From: Campylobacter_A concisus_Y
GTDB lineage: Bacteria > Campylobacterota > Campylobacteria > Campylobacterales > Campylobacteraceae
Length of the DNA: 64,000 nt
Reading direction: 5' to 3'
NCBI RefSeq assembly: GCF_902460415.1
Contig: NZ_CABPTY010000002.1
Coordinates: 547,892-611,891 of the forward strand
Shown one piece after another: positions 1 to 8,378 of this stretch. Positions within the stretch are counted from its first letter, which is position 1; every line of letters begins with the position of its first letter. Under the pieces are notes generated by a model. It searched no databases and was not told the origin of the DNA. It saw only the letters and a program-made list of their open reading frames with translations. The translations under genes were made by a program, and so were the position numbers.

Positions 1-24
1 GCGACCTAAAATTTAAAAAATATC

Positions 25-100
25 TGGCGACCCTTAGAGGATTTGAACCTCTGTTTCTACACAGAGAAAGTAGAGTCCTGAGCCACTAGACGAAAGGGTC
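25..100 (-). tRNA. tRNA-Glu-like, anticodon CUC, aberrant anticodon arm
   Basis: The minus strand folds as a 76-nt tRNA with an encoded CCA end. The acceptor (GACCCTT/AAGGGTC), D arm (GTC...GAC) and T arm (AGAGG/CCTCT) are all intact. The body aligns without gaps to bacterial tRNA-Glu. At the positions of the usual UUC anticodon this copy has CUC. Position 37 is U instead of a purine, and pair 31-39 is U-U, so the anticodon loop is effectively 9 nt. It lies 13 nt downstream of tRNA-Lys and is probably cotranscribed with it. It may be a rare tRNA-Glu(CUC) or a decaying second copy; the main UUC tRNA-Glu must lie elsewhere. Confidence 0.75.
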
Positions 101-113
101 ATAAACCCAAAAA

Positions 114-190
114 TGGTGTCCTGCGTTGGATTCGAACCAACGGCCCCCTCATTAAAAGTGAGATGCTCTACCGACTGAGCTAGCAAGACA
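114..190 (-). tRNA. tRNA-Lys (UUU)
   Basis: A 77-nt cloverleaf on the minus strand with an encoded CCA. The acceptor TGTCTTG pairs with CAGGACA, the D arm contains AGCTCAGTCGGTAGAGC, the anticodon loop CTTTTAA gives anticodon UUU, and the T arm has the GTTCGAATC loop. All stems pair normally. It is the first gene of a two-tRNA unit transcribed leftwards from the promoter at 212-240. Confidence 0.95.
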
Positions 191-211
191 TTTGCTTAAA
201 AAAGAATTGAG

Positions 212-240
212 ATTATACAAAAAACATTATTACATGTCAA
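212..240 (-). promoter_or_regulatory. sigma-70 promoter of the tRNA-Lys/tRNA-Glu unit
   Basis: On the minus strand a perfect TTGACA (240-235) and a perfect TATAAT (217-212) are separated by 17 nt, about 20 nt upstream of the mature tRNA-Lys 5' end. A consensus -35 box is uncommon in Campylobacter, where the -10 usually dominates, so this looks like a strong stable-RNA promoter. Confidence 0.85.
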
Positions 241-710
241 GAAAAGGATGCTTAAAATTTGTTTTTAGCTAACATGGTTGCATGGTTAGGTTGGTTTGGC
301 ATCAATAAGTTTTCAAAATAAAATATATTATAAAGCCCACTTGCAAGATATGCAGACATCAAATAGATGAATATTGGATTTATTTAATAAAATTTATTTA
401 AATTTAAGTATCTTGTCTTTTAGCCTCATGTGAGCTATTGCTATACGATAGATGATGCGTGATTCGTGGTAAAAATTGTGAATAATATGGATCAACGATA
501 TTGATTGTAATATATGGCTAAATAAATTATTTTGAACTAATAAATTGATGCTATAGAGTTATTTAAAGACAGCAAATGTCTACTTGAATAAATTCTAATT
601 GCCTCGTGTAAGTTAAACCAAAATTATAGATAGTGCTTGAAAAATATTTTAAATTGTATTCAATAAATAAAAAACTATAAGAACATAAATCTAGGATATT
701 TAAGATTAGG
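241..710. other. A/T-rich stretch without a recognisable gene
   Basis: About 470 bases between the tRNA promoter and the terminator-like hairpin behind rpsR. No open frame of useful length, tRNA fold or repeat is visible on either strand. The text is slightly less A/T-monotonous than typical spacers here (for example around 430-500), so it could be an eroded gene remnant, but I cannot name one. Confidence 0.5.
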
Positions 711-737
711 ATTAAACCCCATTAATAGGGGTTTAAT
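711..737 (-). terminator. hairpin at the end of the rnr-holA-rpsF-ssb-rpsR run
   Basis: A perfect 10-bp inverted repeat, ATTAAACCCC / GGGGTTTAAT, with a 7-nt loop, starts 11 nt past the rpsR stop codon. There is no long U tract on the minus strand, so termination strength is uncertain. Confidence 0.6.
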
Positions 738-748
738 AAATTAAATAA

Positions 749-1009
749 TTATAGTCCATCAAAAGGATTTGAAACTACATCTTTGCGATCTACTATGTAA
801 GGTATAATAGCTGCATGACGAGCTCTTTTGATCGCTTTTTCTACCATTTCTTGATGTCTTTTTGATGTGCCAGTTAAACGCCTTGGCATTATTTTAAATC
901 TCTCTGATAAGCAATACTTCAAAAGAGAAGTATCCTTATAATCTATAAAATCAATTTTAGCTTCTGTAAATTTACAATATTTGCGTGAATATTTTCTTTT
1001 TTCTGCCAT
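749..1009 (-). CDS. rpsR: 30S ribosomal protein S18
   Basis: An 86-residue basic protein of the usual S18 length. The N-terminus carries the lysine/arginine-rich segment and Cys12 typical of epsilonproteobacterial S18, and the conserved PRRLTG core and ARHAAIIPYI end are clear. S18 sits on the platform of the small subunit, where it pairs with S6. The gene follows ssb by 15 nt and rpsF lies just upstream of ssb, the classic rpsF-ssb-rpsR cluster that co-produces the S6-S18 pair. A hairpin directly follows it. Confidence 0.97.
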   Translation of the reverse strand: MAEKRKYSRKYCKFTEAKIDFIDYKDTSLLKYCLSERFKIMPRRLTGTSKRHQEMVEKAIKRARHAAIIPYIVDRKDVVSNPFDGL

Positions 1010-1024
1010 TTTCTATCCTTTAAA

Positions 1025-1582
1025 TTAAAACGGTATTTCGTTGTCGCCATCAAAATTATCGGCGTCAATGTTTATATCAGGGATTTTCTCCTCATAGTAC
1101 TCTTCTTGTACTTTTTTATTTTGTGGTTGCATTTGCTGTCTTTGTGGCGCTGAATTTTGATATCCACCATTACCATAGCTATTATTTGAACCATTATTTC
1201 GTTGTTGCGAGTATGAACTATTTTGATTAAATCCACCTTGACTTTGTCCATTAGCTCCGCTATTTCCGCCAAGCATCTCCATATTTTCAACTACGATTGA
1301 GTGCTTTGAACGGTTTTGTCCATTATTGTCGGTCCATTGATCAAATTTTAATCTTCCTTCAACCAAAAGTTTGGAGCCTTTGCTTAAATATTGATTTGCT
1401 ATCTCAGCTGATTTGCCAAAGAATGATATGTCAATAAAGCATGTCTCCTCACGTTTTTCGCCGTTAGTATTAAATTTTCTAGTAACAGCAATACCGGAAT
1501 TTCCTATAGCAGATCCACTAGTAGTGTATCTTAGCTCGATATCTCTTGTTAAATTCCCAACTAGTACTACTTTATTGAACAT
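1025..1582 (-). CDS. ssb: single-stranded DNA-binding protein
   Basis: 185 residues. The N-terminal ~110 residues form the OB fold (start MFNKVVLVGNLTRDIELRY). A Gly/Asn/Gln/Ser-rich disordered linker occupies about 112-160. The acidic C-terminal tip ends in EIPF, the docking peptide for replication and repair partners. The protein coats ssDNA as a tetramer during replication, recombination and natural transformation. It lies between rpsF and rpsR with short spacers, so it is cotranscribed with two ribosomal protein genes. Confidence 0.97.
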   Translation of the reverse strand: MFNKVVLVGNLTRDIELRYTTSGSAIGNSGIAVTRKFNTNGEKREETCFIDISFFGKSAEIANQYLSKGSKLLVEGRLKFDQWTDNNGQNRSKHSIVVENMEMLGGNSGANGQSQGGFNQNSSYSQQRNNGSNNSYGNGGYQNSAPQRQQMQPQNKKVQEEYYEEKIPDINIDADNFDGDNEIPF

Positions 1583-1595
1583 TTTTTATCCTTGA

Positions 1596-2015
1596 TTATT
1601 CTTCTGTAAAAGTTTGCTCGTCTACTTTTTCAACTCTTGGCTCACGCGGTGCTCTTGGCTCACGAGGCTCTTTTTTTATAGTTTGTTTGATACCTTTGCA
1701 AAGTCTTTCCCAAGCTGCGATTTCGCGTTTATTTTCATATTTAACGCTTAAAAATCTTATGATATCTTCAGTGATCCTTACATTTCTTGTAAGCTCTGCA
1801 AGAAGTGCTGGTGGAGCTTTGTAATAGATAACAAAATATGTTCCACGCTCATATTTTTTGATGGTATAAGCTAGTTTTCTAGTACCCATCTCAACGACAG
1901 TAGCGATCTCGCCACCATTTTTTGTTATAACTTCTTTTACGAAGTCAACTTTAGCTTTAACTTCCTCTTCCGTTAATGTCGGCTTAAGAATAAATAAAAG
2001 CTCGTAATGTTTCAT
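1596..2015 (-). CDS. rpsF: 30S ribosomal protein S6
   Basis: 139 residues. The S6 ferredoxin-like fold fills the first ~95 residues (start MKHYELLFILKP, then the TRKLAYTIKKYERGTYF strand region). It carries an extended charged tail with repeated Glu-Pro-Arg units (about residues 117-130), which is longer than in E. coli before glutamylation but common in this class. It is first of the rpsF-ssb-rpsR trio. A good Shine-Dalgarno (AAGGAG) precedes the ATG. Confidence 0.96.
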   Translation of the reverse strand: MKHYELLFILKPTLTEEEVKAKVDFVKEVITKNGGEIATVVEMGTRKLAYTIKKYERGTYFVIYYKAPPALLAELTRNVRITEDIIRFLSVKYENKREIAAWERLCKGIKQTIKKEPREPRAPREPRVEKVDEQTFTEE

Positions 2016-2092
2016 TTCTTCTCCTTATGGATATTTAGCTCACTTTGTGAGCAAGGATTTTGCTTTAAGCAAGGGTGGATTTTAGCTTAAAG

Positions 2093-3091
2093 TTACTTAA
2101 TATTTGCTGTTGATATGAGATGTTGCAAATTTAAAATAGTTGATAATACAAAAATTTCTTTATCCATTTTTGTGTTTGTTTTTAGCTCTAGCTCGGCTAA
2201 ATTTAGTGTTTTAAATATCTCTAAATAGGTATTTAAATTTAGTTTTAAGCTATTTGCTTTTAATAAATTTGCGACATTTACAGGCGGTTGATAACCGATT
2301 GCCTCATCTAAATTTAATCGACCATTTATCTTAATGTAAGAGTAAATTTTAAATAGCCTAAAAAATGCTTTGTAAAGCGAGTTTAGAAGTAAAATTTCAT
2401 TAAAATTTGGATCTTCTAGATAGGTAAAAAAGTCGTTTTTTATATCTTTTAGTGCCATAAATTTATTGAAAAAGTCATCAAAATTTATCCCACCAAGTCC
2501 AAAAACTAGTCTTTTTACATCATCTTGTTCAATGTGTGTGTTTAGGCTCTTTAGCTTTGTTAGCTCGCTTGCTGCAAGGTATAAATTTTCATTATGCGTA
2601 AAGTAAAGTTCATAAAGTGCGTTTTTGGTTATGTTTAGACCAATTTTAGCTGAGCTTTTAGCTAGCAAATTTATCGCCTCATCTGGAGTTGAGGGCTTGA
2701 AAAATCTAGCAAAATTTGTCCCAAAAGCCTTTTGTGTATCAAAAACTAGTTTCATATCGGACTCATAAAGCTCAAACAAAAAGTAGTTGTCCTGGCTTTT
2801 TGAGCAAAGCGAGATGAGCTCTTTTAGCTCTTTTGCCGGGATCTTTTTGTCGCTTTTTACATAGAGGATATTTTTGCCGCCAAAAAGCGACTGCTCGCTT
2901 AAGTGAGAGCTTGCCTGAGCATAGTTGTACTCGTCAAAATAAAGGCTTAATAAATTTGCATCTTCGCTTGCATAAAAGCTCAAAATTTCCTTACCAAAAA
3001 GCTCGATCTGAAACTCGTCCGCGCCAAAAAGCAAGAAGTAGTTGCTTAAATTTGCATTTGCTAAATTTAGCTCCAAATCTTTTCTATACAT
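2093..3091 (-). CDS. holA: DNA polymerase III subunit delta
   Basis: 332 residues, matching the usual length of the delta clamp-loader subunit. It shows the family layout: an N-terminal RecA-like domain lacking a P-loop (FLLFGADEFQIELFGKEI near residues 19-36), a middle helical domain and a C-terminal collar domain. With tau/gamma and delta' (holB at 19987) it opens the beta clamp on DNA. Its 5' end overlaps the end of rnr by 8 nt, so the two are translationally coupled. Delta is a divergent family and identification rests on overall pattern and the common rnr-holA order in Campylobacter. Confidence 0.9.
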   Translation of the reverse strand: MYRKDLELNLANANLSNYFLLFGADEFQIELFGKEILSFYASEDANLLSLYFDEYNYAQASSHLSEQSLFGGKNILYVKSDKKIPAKELKELISLCSKSQDNYFLFELYESDMKLVFDTQKAFGTNFARFFKPSTPDEAINLLAKSSAKIGLNITKNALYELYFTHNENLYLAASELTKLKSLNTHIEQDDVKRLVFGLGGINFDDFFNKFMALKDIKNDFFTYLEDPNFNEILLLNSLYKAFFRLFKIYSYIKINGRLNLDEAIGYQPPVNVANLLKANSLKLNLNTYLEIFKTLNLAELELKTNTKMDKEIFVLSTILNLQHLISTANIK

Positions 3092-5003
3092 CGATCTTTC
3101 TTACCACTTTTGCAAAAATTTTAGCGCTCGCGATGTCGGCTTCTGTGATCTTTACGATGAGCTTTTGAAGTAAATTTGCACTGTATCCAGTGATGAAAAT
3201 CCTAGCTCCAACGAAATGATCATCAAGCTTGGCAATCAAGACATTTTGGTTTTCGCTCACGTAGCAACGCACCTCTTTGCCGATATTTGCGGCCGCCCAG
3301 CGTGCGAATTTCCTATCCATAAAGTCGTAGGCTACCTTGTCGGCTTCTCTTTCAAGTTCGCTTAAATTTGCGCAGGTGCTTTGGATATTTAAAAGCAAAA
3401 AGTTGTAAAGCTTGTCATCTTTTGAAATTTTAGCCTTTAAAAGTCTGTGTAAAATGAGATCAGAATAGCGTCTAATAGGGCTTGTAAAGTGTGTGTATCT
3501 ATCAAATCCAAGCCCAAAGTGGCCTAAATTTTCACTTGAGTATTCAGCTTTTTTTTGAGACTTGATGATGAGTTTATCTATCTCTTCGCGGTTGCCTAGC
3601 TCGTCGGCTTTTATTTGGATCTTTCTTATCAAATTTGCAAGGTCACTCTCGTAGGTAAAGTCAAGCCCCAAAAGCTGCAAATCTTCAAGCAAGGTATCTA
3701 TCTTTTTAAAATCAGGCGAAGCGTGGTTTCTAAAAACACCTTTTGTGATGAGCTTTGCAGCAGCCTTGTTTGCTAAAAGCATGCAGTCTTCAACTAGTCT
3801 ATGTGAGTCAGAGTCGCTTTCAAACCTAGTTTGCGAAATTTGACCCTCATCATCAAGGCTCATTCTAAGCTCTTTTGTCCTGAAGTCAAATGCGTGCAAA
3901 AGCCTTTTTTTGCGAAGCTTTGTGGTTAGTTTGAAAAGTGGCTTGATCCATGAAATTTCACACTCTCTTTTGCCTTCTAAAATTTCATCGATCTCATCGT
4001 AGTTAAAGCGCCTTTTTGAAAGGATGATCGCCTCAAAAAGCTCCTCTTTTTTTACCTCGTTGTTTGCATCAAGTGAAATTTTAAAACAAAATGCAAGACG
4101 CGGTACATTTGGCTTTAGCGAGCAGATATTTTCACTAAGCGCGCGCGGCAACATCGGCACTGAGATGTGCGGAAAGTATATAGAAAAGCCTCTTTTTTTA
4201 GCCTCGCTGTCAATAGCGCTATATGCGGTCACATACTCGCTTACATCAGCGATTGCGACGTAAATTTCACGCTTTTTCTCATCAAAATATATGGCGTCAT
4301 CAAAGTCTTTGGCATCGACTGGATCGATCGTGCAAAACTCTAAATTTCTTAGATCAACCCTGTTTGGATACATACTAGCATCGACTTCATCTCCAAAAGC
4401 CTTTGCTTCAAGCTCGCAAGCCTCGCTAAATTTATCATTTTTATTATAAATGGCAAGCGAAATTTTTTCATCACTTAATGGATCTTCTAAATTTCCTAAA
4501 ACCTCTACTACCTCGTTGTTTAGGTTGTTTATCTTTAGTAGCGTCCCAAGAGGAAGCATCTTTAGGCTTTTTTGTGTCGCTTTTAAGGTCGTGCTTAGCC
4601 CTGTTTTTAAATTTACCCCTAAAATAGCTGCTCCAAAGCGTTTTGTGTAGACCACGCTTGTCTCATTGGCAAGCTTTAGGCTCATTACTATTTTAGCGCT
4701 TTGGCGTTTTTTCTTAAGTGGCAAAAGCTTCGCTAACACGATATCGCCAAGGTGAGAGTTGTTTAAATTTTTATTTTCTACGATGATATCTTGCTTGAAG
4801 CGTTTATCAAATGGCATGATAAAGCCAGTTGCGTTTTGGCTGATGTCTAGCTTGCCACAAACGTAGCCATTGTTTAGGTAAAATTTATCTTTATGGGAGC
4901 TTACGGCACCAAGATTTAAGAGATTTCGTAAAATCTCTTTATCTTCGTTTGAAACTTCTTTTTCCTTGATGCCAACTAGTAGTGAGGTTAGAAATTCTTT
5001 CAC
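3084..5003 (-). CDS. rnr: ribonuclease R (RNB-family 3'-5' exoribonuclease)
   Basis: 639 residues, shorter than E. coli RNase R (about 800) but normal for Campylobacter. Cold-shock-like RNA-binding segments precede an RNB catalytic domain of about 215-560. The active-site aspartates follow the D-x5-D-x-D-D pattern at Asp227, Asp233, Asp235 and Asp236. The C-terminal S1-like segment (from about 575) is short. The enzyme degrades structured RNA and serves rRNA/mRNA quality control. It overlaps the HDOD gene upstream by 4 nt and holA downstream by 8 nt. Confidence 0.95.
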   Translation of the reverse strand: MKEFLTSLLVGIKEKEVSNEDKEILRNLLNLGAVSSHKDKFYLNNGYVCGKLDISQNATGFIMPFDKRFKQDIIVENKNLNNSHLGDIVLAKLLPLKKKRQSAKIVMSLKLANETSVVYTKRFGAAILGVNLKTGLSTTLKATQKSLKMLPLGTLLKINNLNNEVVEVLGNLEDPLSDEKISLAIYNKNDKFSEACELEAKAFGDEVDASMYPNRVDLRNLEFCTIDPVDAKDFDDAIYFDEKKREIYVAIADVSEYVTAYSAIDSEAKKRGFSIYFPHISVPMLPRALSENICSLKPNVPRLAFCFKISLDANNEVKKEELFEAIILSKRRFNYDEIDEILEGKRECEISWIKPLFKLTTKLRKKRLLHAFDFRTKELRMSLDDEGQISQTRFESDSDSHRLVEDCMLLANKAAAKLITKGVFRNHASPDFKKIDTLLEDLQLLGLDFTYESDLANLIRKIQIKADELGNREEIDKLIIKSQKKAEYSSENLGHFGLGFDRYTHFTSPIRRYSDLILHRLLKAKISKDDKLYNFLLLNIQSTCANLSELEREADKVAYDFMDRKFARWAAANIGKEVRCYVSENQNVLIAKLDDHFVGARIFITGYSANLLQKLIVKITEADIASAKIFAKVVRKIDV

Positions 5004-5818
5004 AAATTATCTTTGACTTTAGCAACAGCCATTAAAAACGTATCATGTCCAAAGCCGTATTCGTCAAGAAGAGGTAGGGTATTTTGTATGCTTATATCAT
5101 CAAGTTGATTAAAGATATTTACAGCCGTTTTTATCACTTTTAGGGCTTTTGCGTAATCTTTTATATGATCTGGTGCCTCTTCTGGATTGTTTGAATAGAG
5201 TATTGAGCTGCTAAGCTCTGTCTCAAGGTTCCATTGTTCAAAAATTTTAGCTGTAACTTCTTCATTTGACATATCTAAAATTTCTGTTTCAAATAGGGCA
5301 AGATCGATTGGACTAGATATATTTTTAAGTTTTTCTCTAAATTCGACGTCTTGCCTATTTTCAGCTAATTCATGAGCAAGAACTATCTTGCCAATCTCAA
5401 GCATAAATGAAGCTGGAGAGAGAATTTCTAGACTTTTAGGATTAACTTTAGAATGCCAATTGTACATCAGTGCATTTTGTATTATTGAGATATTTAAAAA
5501 ATCTTGTGTAGTAATGCCATAAGGCTCTAAATTTATAGAAAAACTCTTTTTAATCGTACTTGAAAGTGCAAAACCACGAATGGTAGCCATACCAAAAAGA
5601 GAAATAGCTCTTGCGATGGTTGTGATCTCTTGAGAAAACCCATAAAGTGGAGAGTTTGCTGAACGCAAGATATTTGCTGTTAGCATCGGATCCTTTTCGA
5701 CCACTTTTGTAAGATCACTTATTGAGCTGTTTTCGTCCGCATGTAAGCGTTGAATTTGTATAACTGTGTCATCTAATGGTGGAAGTGCTTTGATTTTTTT
5801 AAAAACTGATTCATTCAT
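5000..5818 (-). CDS. HDOD-domain signalling protein
   Basis: 272 residues with an HDOD domain over most of the length. The N-terminus has the family's PPLDDTVIQIQRLHADENSS segment and the ILRSANSPLYGF motif, in which the catalytic HD residues of true HD phosphodiesterases are absent. HDOD proteins are non-enzymatic scaffolds in stress and second-messenger signalling. The exact partner here is unknown. It heads the rnr-holA unit (ATGA overlap with rnr) and is divergent from ilvC across a 142-nt spacer. Confidence 0.88.
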   Translation of the reverse strand: MNESVFKKIKALPPLDDTVIQIQRLHADENSSISDLTKVVEKDPMLTANILRSANSPLYGFSQEITTIARAISLFGMATIRGFALSSTIKKSFSINLEPYGITTQDFLNISIIQNALMYNWHSKVNPKSLEILSPASFMLEIGKIVLAHELAENRQDVEFREKLKNISSPIDLALFETEILDMSNEEVTAKIFEQWNLETELSSSILYSNNPEEAPDHIKDYAKALKVIKTAVNIFNQLDDISIQNTLPLLDEYGFGHDTFLMAVAKVKDNL

Positions 5819-5925
5819 TGAGTTATCTCTTTTTTTGAAATTTCAGCGTATTTTATCAAAATAAATTATCATAAAACTTAAAAAGAGTTTCTATATATTT
5901 CAGCCGAATTTTTGCTGGCTAAAGT

Positions 5926-5931
5926 TATAAT
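5926..5931 (+). promoter_or_regulatory. -10 box of ilvC
   Basis: TATAAT preceded by GT, 30 nt before the ilvC start and with no clear -35 box, as is usual for Campylobacter vegetative promoters. The ribosome binding site AGGAG follows at 5951-5955. Confidence 0.6.
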
Positions 5932-5960
5932 TTTGCCAAATTTTAATAATAGGAGTAACA

Positions 5961-6983
5961 ATGGCTATAAATGTTTATTATGATAAAGACTGCGATTTAA
6001 GCCTTATTCAAAGTAAAAAAGTAGCAATCATTGGCTTTGGTTCACAAGGTCATGCACATGCTGAAAATTTAAGAGATAACGGTGTAAGCGTTGTGATTGG
6101 CCTTTCAAAAGGTGGCAAAAGCTGGGCAAAAGCTGAAGCAAAAGGCTTTGAGGTAAAAACCGTAAGTGAAGCTACAAAAGGCGCTGATGTGGTTATGATT
6201 TTAACTCCAGATGAGCTTCAAGCAGAAATTTATAAAAACGAGATCGAGCCAAATTTAAAAGATCATGCTGCTATCGCATTTGGACATGGTTTTAATGTTC
6301 ATTTTGGTCAAATCAAAGCTCCAGCAAATATAGATGTCATCATGATCGCTCCAAAAGCTCCAGGACACACAGTTAGAAGCGAATTTGTAAGGGGTGGCGG
6401 CATACCTGATCTTATCGCTGTTGAGCAAAATGCAAGTGGAAAGGCAAAAGAGATCGCTCTAAGCTATGCTTGCGGTATAGGCGGCGGCAGAACCGGCATT
6501 ATTGAGACAACATTTAAAGATGAAACTGAAACAGATTTGTTTGGTGAGCAAGCTGTACTTTGCGGCGGTCTTTGCGCGCTAGTAAATGCTGGCTTTGATA
6601 CGCTTGTAGAGGCTGGTTATGAGCCTGAGATGGCATATTTTGAGTGCTTGCATGAGTTAAAATTAATCGTTGATTTGATGTATCAAGGCGGTATGGCCGA
6701 TATGCGTTACTCTATCTCAAATACCGCTGAATACGGTGATTACGTAAGCGGCGTAAGGGTAGTTGGCGAAGAGAGCAGAAAAGCTATGAAAGAAGTTTTA
6801 AAAGAGATTCAAAATGGCAAATTTGCAAAAGACTTCATCCTAGAGAGAAAAGCAGGATATGTTAGAATGAACGCTGAACGCGGTATAGCTGAGAGAAGTT
6901 TGCTAAATCAAACTGGCAAAAAACTTCGCGCAATGATGCCTTGGATAACTAATGGCAAACTTATAGATCAAAATAAAAACTAA
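5961..6983 (+). CDS. ilvC: ketol-acid reductoisomerase (NADP+)
   Basis: 340 residues, the class I length. The enzyme converts acetolactate to dihydroxyisovalerate in valine, leucine and isoleucine synthesis. The Rossmann motif GFGSQGHAHAENL lies near residues 26-38. The C-terminal knotted domain (about 183-327) carries the acidic metal ligands in DETETDLFGEQ and ECLHELK. The ATG has a clear AGGAG 5 nt upstream. Two bases after its stop the next gene begins at a TTG, so the deacetylase gene is likely cotranscribed although functionally unrelated. Confidence 0.98.
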   Translation: MAINVYYDKDCDLSLIQSKKVAIIGFGSQGHAHAENLRDNGVSVVIGLSKGGKSWAKAEAKGFEVKTVSEATKGADVVMILTPDELQAEIYKNEIEPNLKDHAAIAFGHGFNVHFGQIKAPANIDVIMIAPKAPGHTVRSEFVRGGGIPDLIAVEQNASGKAKEIALSYACGIGGGRTGIIETTFKDETETDLFGEQAVLCGGLCALVNAGFDTLVEAGYEPEMAYFECLHELKLIVDLMYQGGMADMRYSISNTAEYGDYVSGVRVVGEESRKAMKEVLKEIQNGKFAKDFILERKAGYVRMNAERGIAERSLLNQTGKKLRAMMPWITNGKLIDQNKN

Positions 6984-6986
6984 GCC

Positions 6987-8378
6987 TTGAGCGAAAAAAA
7001 GACTACAAAGAAGCGACCTACAAAAAAGAGTGCAGGTCGCTCTCACAATAAAACCTATCTTGGTATCGGCATTATCGCGGCTATTTTGATAATAGCACTT
7101 AGCGTAGCTCTTAGTATAAAAAATAATGGTGTAGAACAGATAAACAAAACAAATGAGCTAAAGATAGAGAAACAAATTCCAAAAAAAGCAGAACCAAAGG
7201 TTGCTAGTAAAGAGAAAAAACAAGAATACGAAAAGAGAAAATATCCTCTAAAATTTGATGAAGATGAAAATTTAAGTAAAATTTTTACCGATCCTAAGCA
7301 TAAAAGTGAGCTTGCTTTAAATTCAAAAGTTGAGCCAAAAGAGCAAAAAAAAATAGCTGAAGTAAAGAGTGAAGTTAAAAAAGAAGAGATAAAAAAAGAG
7401 CAAAACGATACTAAAAATTTACTCGCAAGTTATAAAAATACAGAGCCTAGCGTAATAGAAAATGAACAAAAGATAGAGCCATTTTATAGCTCAAAAATCG
7501 AACAAAAAACTGAGTTAAAACCTCAAAATTTTGAAGTAAAAGTCGATCAAAATAAAAGTGCTGAAATAGAAAAAAAAGAGAAATTTAAAAGCGAGAACAC
7601 AAAAGTCGAGCCAACTAAAAAAGCTGAAAATTTAACTACCAAAAAGATAGAAAAAATAAAATACGAAGAAAAAAATATAAAAAAAGATAGCTTTGAAGCG
7701 GTACCTTTTACGCCAAACGCTAGCATAAAAGGACGTGCAAAGCTCGTTATCATAATAGACGATGTGGCGACATTTGAACATGCGAGTATGATAAAGTCGC
7801 TTGGCTTAAAAATCACGCCGTCTATTTTTCCAGCGACAAAGACTCATCCAGATACGCCAAATATCGCAAGAACATTTGAGTTTTATATGATACATCTTCC
7901 GATGCAAGCAAAACACTTTGATAGTCCAGAAATAGGCACTCTTACGATCAACGAGAGTTTTGAGAGCATGCACGAAAAGATAAAAAAGATACGCAAAGAC
8001 TTCCCGCGTGCAAAATATACAAACAACCATACAGGATCGCGCTTTACAAGCGATTTTGACGCTATGGATAAGGCTTATAGGGCGCTGATAGAGCAGGGCT
8101 TTGTCTTTGTTGATAGTAAAACTATCGCTCAAACCGCAGTAGCAAGAGCTGCAAAAAAACATAATCAGCCATACATTTCAAGAGATATATTTTTAGACGA
8201 CGATCCATCGGCTAGTGCTGTTAGGCGTGAGCTTGTGGCTGCTGTAAATTTGGCTAAAAAAAGAGGCTACGCGATCGCCATTGGGCATCCAAAGAAAAAC
8301 ACGATCGCAGTGATAAAAGAGAGTAAAAATAATCTTTTAAAAGATGTTGATGTGGTTTATCTAAAAGATATTTTATGA
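6987..8378 (+). CDS. divergent polysaccharide deacetylase family protein (YibQ-like)
   Basis: 463 residues from a TTG start 3 nt after ilvC. Residues ~1-22 are basic, ~24-45 form one membrane helix, and ~46-240 form an extremely Lys/Glu-rich spacer. Residues ~250-463 are the divergent polysaccharide deacetylase (DUF610/YibQ) domain, with the conserved IIIDDV, MIHLPMQA and NNHTGSRFTSD segments. The layout suggests an inner-membrane anchor with the enzyme-like domain held in the periplasm. The substrate is unknown; cell-wall sugars are a guess from the fold. The 3' end overlaps dprA by 4 nt. Confidence 0.85.
   Translation: MSEKKTTKKRPTKKSAGRSHNKTYLGIGIIAAILIIALSVALSIKNNGVEQINKTNELKIEKQIPKKAEPKVASKEKKQEYEKRKYPLKFDEDENLSKIFTDPKHKSELALNSKVEPKEQKKIAEVKSEVKKEEIKKEQNDTKNLLASYKNTEPSVIENEQKIEPFYSSKIEQKTELKPQNFEVKVDQNKSAEIEKKEKFKSENTKVEPTKKAENLTTKKIEKIKYEEKNIKKDSFEAVPFTPNASIKGRAKLVIIIDDVATFEHASMIKSLGLKITPSIFPATKTHPDTPNIARTFEFYMIHLPMQAKHFDSPEIGTLTINESFESMHEKIKKIRKDFPRAKYTNNHTGSRFTSDFDAMDKAYRALIEQGFVFVDSKTIAQTAVARAAKKHNQPYISRDIFLDDDPSASAVRRELVAAVNLAKKRGYAIAIGHPKKNTIAVIKESKNNLLKDVDVVYLKDIL

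Noticed and set aside
1072..1290. A 72-residue minus-strand frame inside ssb
   Set aside because: Out-of-frame shadow of the low-complexity ssb linker.
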